Below, piece by piece: positions 59,190-64,000 of a stretch of 64,000 bases of DNA; positions within the stretch are counted from its first letter, which is position 1, and the number at the start of each line of letters is the position of its first letter. The notes beneath the pieces were generated by a model that did no database searches, had not been told where the DNA came from, and saw only the letters and a list, made by a program, of their open reading frames with translations. The position numbers and the translations under genes were made by a program. The stretch is from Chiridota heheva (lineage: Eukaryota > Echinodermata > Holothuroidea > Apodida > Chiridotidae), in NCBI GenBank assembly GCA_020152595.1, contig JAIGNY010002073.1, forward strand, positions 827,001 to 891,000, written 5' to 3'.

Positions 59190-59944
59190 CGACGAGTGAA
59201 CACACAATTACAATGACGGGGTCTTCGCCTGCGTAATCGGTTATGAATGCTATAACGAAACGCTTAATACGACCCAGACGAGAACACAGGTACGATGTAC
59301 AAACAGATATAACATCGACAACCAAGTCAATGTCCACGGCCTTTGATAACCAGTTGTGGTGCACTGGCGAATTACTTTTGTATAATCATTAAACACTATA
59401 ATGTCAATTGTCTGCACCTTAAGTCACTTTTTCTTCTTCTAAGTAATTGAACCTTAAGAGGATGGGATTCCATAGGGGGGACTATGGCTTTGTTTACATG
59501 TTACAATAGCATGGTAGTATGATATGCCTATCATCTTGTATTATTTGCATGTACCATGATGGGGAGGTGGGGGATATTAGTCTATTCTATATGTATTTTT
59601 CCTTTATATATAAGTTTTCATTATCTTATGTTCCAATATTTGTTTCTTTGTACAGGGGGTCTGCTTTGTATGAGCAACAGCTCGTTCAGACCTCCTCCAC
59701 CAATCATCTTTTTATTTGAATGTAAAGCTTTGTTGTAAAATTATCATGATTAGTGTGGAAATTAATGCATCAAAATCAAATTATACTCTAACATTTTAAA
59801 TCCTTTGTCTTTCAATAGGCCAATTCATGGCAACGAATGGGCATGCCCGAACTGATTGTGGGGTCAGGTCAAGTGATAATAACAATCAGCACTCTGTACA
59901 GTTCCATCATATGTAAACAAAAGCTTTCTCTGTGTTAATTCTAC
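59190..59944. other. non-coding DNA after the LINE end
   Basis: A locally GC-richer stretch at 59190..59370 contains, on the minus strand, ACAACTGGTTATCAAAGGCC, which resembles the SINE body at 26230. The rest is AT-rich and featureless. Confidence 0.35.
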
Positions 59945-60780
59945 CACATGATGGCTTTGTAACATGCCATGTGGGACCTAGAGATGGATGCCATGCAGGA
60001 CATAGGGATGGATGGCATGTGGAACATATGAATGTATGTGGGACATGGTGAGGGATGCCATGTGGGAGAGAGGGAGGGATTCCATGTGGGCATATGGAGG
60101 AATGACATGTGGCACATGGGTAGAGATGCCATGTGGGACATAGAGATGGATGTCATCGATGGATGCCATGTGGGAACAGGGAAGAATGCCATGTGGTACA
60201 TAGGGTGGGATGACATATCAGACATATGAGTGCATGGGATGCCATTTGGTACATCTTTAGGATGAGAGTCCATGTGGGACATAGAGGTGGATGCCATGTG
60301 GAACATTGGAGGGTGGGACATGGAGAGGGATGCCATGTGGGACAGAGGGACGATTCCATGTAGGGCATAGGGGGAATGACATGTGGCACATAGGTAGGAA
60401 TGTCATGTGAGACAGAGATGGAGATCATGTGGGATATAGGGATGGATACCATGTGGGGCACAGGGACGGATACCGTGTGGTACATAGGGTGTGATGGCAT
60501 ATGGGACATCTGAGTGGGATGTCATTCGGTACATCTTTAGGAGGAGATGGCATGTGGGACATAGAGATGGATGTCATGTGAAACATAGAAGGGTGAGACA
60601 TGGTGAGGGATGTAATGTGGAACAAAGGGAAGAATTCCATGTGGGGCACAAGGAGGAATGACATGTGGTACATGGGTAGCGATGCCAGTGGGACATGGAT
60701 GTCATGTGGAGCAGGGGTGGGATGATATGTGAGATATAGGGTGGGATGTCAGATTGGACATGTGTGGAGTGGATAGTGGG
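59945..60780. repeat. ~24-bp minisatellite in ~280-bp higher-order blocks (forward arm)
   Basis: Units are variations of GATGCCATGTGGGACATAGG plus GATG. The order of variants repeats about every 275-285 bp: ACATGGTGAGGGA at 60041, ACATGGAGAGGGA at about 60315 and ACATGGTGAGGGA at about 60597 each start the same succession (GATTCCATGTGGG.., GAATGACATGTGG..). Confidence 0.85.
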
Positions 60781-60884
60781 ATGTTTTTATAATTGGACTT
60801 GTGATATGTGTGTCAATTTGAATCAGTATGTGAGCCATGATGGTATTTATCGTTCTAGTTTGATTTGATATTGTAATATACATG

Positions 60885-61320
60885 TGGCATCCCACCCTAT
60901 GTCCCACATGTCATCCCTCCTTATGTCACACATAGCATCCCTCCCTATGTCTCACATGTAATCCCTCCCTATGTCACAAATTTTGTTCCTTCTTATCTCT
61001 AACATGGCATCGTGTTCTCCCGGATGCTCCATATGGCATCCATATCTATGTCTCACATGATATCCCACCCTTTGTTACACATGGCACCTTTGCTATGTGC
61101 CACATGACATCCCTCTCTATGACACACATGGCATATCCTTATATCCTACATGACTTCCTTCCATATGCCTGAAATGTCATCCCCATCCTATGTTCATATC
61201 TATGTCCCACATGGAATCCCACCCTAATGTATGTCCCAAATGGCATCAAAACATTCTTCCACATGGCATCCAACCCAGTTGTCCCACATGGCATCCCACA
61301 CGATGTCCCTAATGGAAGAA
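60885..61320. repeat. same minisatellite in opposite orientation (reverse arm)
   Basis: Units read CATCCCTCCCTATGTCCCAC-ATGG, the reverse complement of the array at 59945..60780. About 100 bp of unique sequence separate the two. Together they form a large imperfect inverted repeat. Confidence 0.85.
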
Positions 61321-61929
61321 ACATCCATTTCGAAAGCACAAATACATACATGTAAGCTTCAGTCCCCCACATTTTCAAAGGATTAGAGTTACTTAATTTG
61401 AAATTTCAACTTAAAATGCAAAAAGTTTCATAAATTAATAATTTTTTTATAATTTGCTATACCTTAGATTGAGAAACTCCAGAGCTGCATAAAAAACTTA
61501 AAAGTGAGCAAATTTACTTTACATTGCAACAATGAAGACAAGGCACTTGGGCAAAGATAACGAGCAAGGGTGTTTAACAGGGATAGTAGTCCATGCTGTC
61601 CATACAACAGAGGATAATGTGCATTGTAGTGTGAACAAAGTGGTACCTCCTTGGTGTCTTATTATTTCCCTGGTGTGTGTAGTCAGCTGTAGGCAATTAT
61701 TTACACATCAGCACATATTTTCCAGATCTGATTGTAGATTTTCATAAAAATGATGAAAATGAAACTTGCTCTATTTCAGGTATGCAAAAAGTAAATGAAA
61801 AACTGAATACACCCTGTTTGGAGATTTTCATGCTCTTCAAACGGCCAAATTTCAGAAGTCTTTGGTCATAAACCTCTTGACTAGATACATTTCAAAAATG
61901 GGAGATGAAAGTTAACAGAAAGTTCTCAT
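61321..61929. other. non-coding DNA, no feature
   Basis: Nothing recognised apart from a 71-codon frame without domain. Confidence 0.45.
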
Positions 61930-62192
61930 TTTATATCCTCAACTTTGTTGAGCTAAAAATCCTCAATTTTCTTTATTCACAAAAAAAAAAAGCTCAAAAT
62001 ATTTGCTTAATTTTGCATAAAATTTACAAACTTGCTTATTCATCTTGATATTTTCTTTATTTTGACTGTTTTAATAAAAAGTTTATTGTCTTGGCATTCA
62101 TATAAACCAAACTTGTAGCGATAGAGAACGAAATGAAAGTTGTAAAACTTAATTGTTGTAAAAATAATTGAACCACATGGGTGATTTAAGGG
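61930..62192. mobile_element. TTAA-type DNA element, copy D (right part)
   Basis: Shares TTGTCTTGGCATTCATATAA-type sequence and CCAAACTTGTAGCGATAGAG with copy A, and ends GGG followed by TTAA (62193..62196) as copies A and B do. The left end is not resolved. Confidence 0.55.
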
Positions 62193-62196
62193 TTAA

Positions 62197-63800
62197 AGAG
62201 AGAATCTCACCTCAGTCAAATTTGTAAAATAGTGATTTTCATATCTTTCATGTCACATCTGGTTGTGGATCGTTTCTAATTTAGTATGTACTATACACAT
62301 TGCGTGTATATAAACAGTGTGCTAACCCACTTCTGTGCCAGTTATCGGTTATATATTGGTTGTCGATATTTGTGTATGATCAATCAGAATGTTGACTTTT
62401 ATTGCATATTACTGTCCATGTTAACACGATATCTGGCCTTCGAAATAATTTTACATAAGGGTTAGCTTCCCCCCTCCCCCCTCTCCCTACTTTCCCAAAC
62501 ATTTTATCTACAATGTCTAAATAGGTATAGCTAAATTTTGTGAAATACAGTATTTATGAAATATTTTTGAAGTAAGCCACCTAGCATGATTTTAATCACA
62601 GGAATGTCTCAAATTGCAGACCTTTAGCAAATCTAATTGACCATTTCAGCACCCCCTTCCCAATATTTTACATTTCACCACCGTTTCTACTCATGTTTGA
62701 GTATTGAGTACATGCTAAAATTCATTCAGGCGGCCGGAATTGAAGAACTGTCTGGTTCTAAGTTGTTAAATTACACTTATTGAAATGTGACATGCTTTGA
62801 AGTGGCAAAACAGTCCCATTTATGTCCAAGTGAGGCCATCATACACCATAGATACAGGCCAAAGTTTGTAACTAAGAGCACAGATCCCTTCCATAGGACA
62901 ATAAATGCATAGAAAGTCTGGAAAGGACATGAAGGTGTCAACACAAAATATTTTAGAGAGGGCATGACATGGGTTTCATATTACTCTCACCTTGTTATTT
63001 GGACAATTTGATTTTGATAGACAAAATTTGTGTTGGTTGTAATTGCAGAAATTGGAGAAAAAAGCAAATATAGTATTCACTCTCATGCTCTTGCAATTAG
63101 AAATTGGTGAACTTGTGATGACGTCACTCCCAGAACAAAATTTCTTGCGATAGATTCATTGCTACTGTATATCACGGAAACTACATAGGGTTATCATGTG
63201 TGTTCCATGAAATTTGATGTATTCACACTAAAAGTAGAATGATTTTTTAATAATACAATTTCTTAACACGCTGTTATTATTTTTTTAAATATATATTTAA
63301 ATAAGTCATTCCTTCAAGTTTCAGGAAAATATATTATTGCCTTGTTGAGAAAATTGCTTTTTAACATTGAAAAAATGGTCCTGATTTTTGAAATGCTGTA
63401 ATGGTATAAGCATAGGAACAAATGTTGCACAATGTTAGGCCTAGCACTACAAGTTTAGGAAGTTAAGCATGACGACATTAAACATTTTTCTTAATTTAAC
63501 ATTTCACATGATAATATCACATAGTGTATGTACATTATTGTCATAGAATTAAAATGTAGCAAAAATTATCACGATGTATTAGTTCTCACAAAAAAAATCA
63601 TAGAAAGAAAAATCAAAGTTTTGACTCGACTTGTAATTATTCCAAACATTGAAATCTATATTATAAATATTTATTTATATCACAAAGGACCTGATATATC
63701 AAATTTAATGTCTTCTGAAGAAGGAATCGCGATGCAAAGGAGAAGCTTTGCTTATGGAAGCTATACACTGTGTTTGTATGCTCTCGCTGACGAGATCGTT
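62197..63800. other. non-coding DNA, no gene
   Basis: A C-rich run at 62468..62492 and a full CRE (TGACGTCA, 63119..63126) are the only notable items. Open frames of 62-137 codons show no domain. Confidence 0.45.
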
Positions 63801-63832
63801 CTGGGAGTGACGTCATATAACTTCCGGTTTCG
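63801..63832. promoter_or_regulatory. CRE + ETS cluster, candidate TYW1 or divergent promoter
   Basis: TGACGTCA (63808..63815) is followed six bases later by ACTTCCGGTT (63820..63829, an ETS site on the minus strand). This pairing is common in TATA-less housekeeping promoters. It lies upstream of the first visible TYW1 exon on the gene's strand, at 6.6 kb distance. Confidence 0.4.
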
Positions 63833-64000
63833 CTTAGCAGTTTTTCATTCTTGCAGCATCGGGAGTATCGATTACTTGATTAGTTACAATTCTTTTCAAG
63901 TAAATGGTTTCTTTTCGGGACTTTTGATAAGGTGTTCTTGATACTAATGTACTATGCAAAACTGTTATAAACTCAATTTATACTTTTTGGTGTCTAGCCC

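Noticed and set aside
62777..62965. Hydrophobic 62-codon minus frame as missing TYW1 N-terminal exon
   Set aside because: No donor site in the needed phase after the hydrophobic part and no family resemblance.
63528..63941. 137-codon plus frame at the window end
   Set aside because: AT-biased, no domain, crosses a promoter-like cluster; no evidence of coding.

Overview
The window is animal (metazoan) nuclear DNA: AT-rich, intron-rich, loaded with non-LTR retrotransposon fragments, tRNA-derived SINEs, TTAA-flanked DNA elements and long minisatellites, with no prokaryotic gene organisation. The mix of CR1/L2-like, RNase H-bearing and L1/Tx1-like LINE remains, together with frequent TAGGCC-type words, suits a marine invertebrate (an echinoderm is plausible), but the species cannot be fixed from the sequence.

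One cellular gene can be supported, and it spans most of the window: TYW1 on the minus strand (4-demethylwyosine synthase: flavodoxin domain plus radical-SAM domain, wybutosine synthesis on tRNA-Phe G37). I reconstructed 14 coding exons from 57245 down to the stop codon at 8142. Every junction has GT/AG and a compatible phase. They encode about 654 residues; the first coding exon was not found (it lies between 57.3 kb and 64 kb or outside the window). The exon at 28657..28781 carries a one-base deletion in a GGG run that breaks the frame, most likely a homopolymer sequencing or assembly error because all other exons are intact.

Layout in plus coordinates: 1-8.1 kb is sequence 3' of TYW1 with small minisatellites and one TTAA element. 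8.1-57.2 kb is TYW1, whose introns hold almost everything else. These are: a CR1/L2-like RT fragment sandwiched in a 14-bp array (8.8-9.9 kb); a LINE end with intact RNase H (10.7-12.1 kb); a 24-bp array of 56 units (13.5-14.9 kb); a 41-bp array interrupted by a LINE that is itself interrupted by a 1,027-bp TTAA element (15.8-19.1 kb); a 39-bp array of about 104 units (21.7-25.7 kb); two SINEs; a second 39-bp array (27.6-28.5 kb); a 20-bp array that grows out of a TYW1 5' splice site (29.4-29.7 kb); 18- and 19-bp arrays (35.4-37.4 kb); a decayed L1/Tx1-like LINE (39.1-41.9 kb); and a terminal-inverted-repeat-like element containing a 16-bp array (44.0-45.7 kb). 57.2-64 kb is TYW1 first intron or upstream DNA with a LINE end, two TTAA-family copies, a pair of oppositely oriented minisatellites (59.9-61.3 kb) and a CRE+ETS promoter-like cluster near 63.8 kb.

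The long open frames in the tandem arrays are by-products of unit length and lack of stop codons, not genes. The most notable observations are the splice-donor-derived minisatellite, the dated three-layer nest with a TTAA element carrying a tRNA-like Pol III promoter, the large inverted minisatellite pair, and the TYW1 frameshift.
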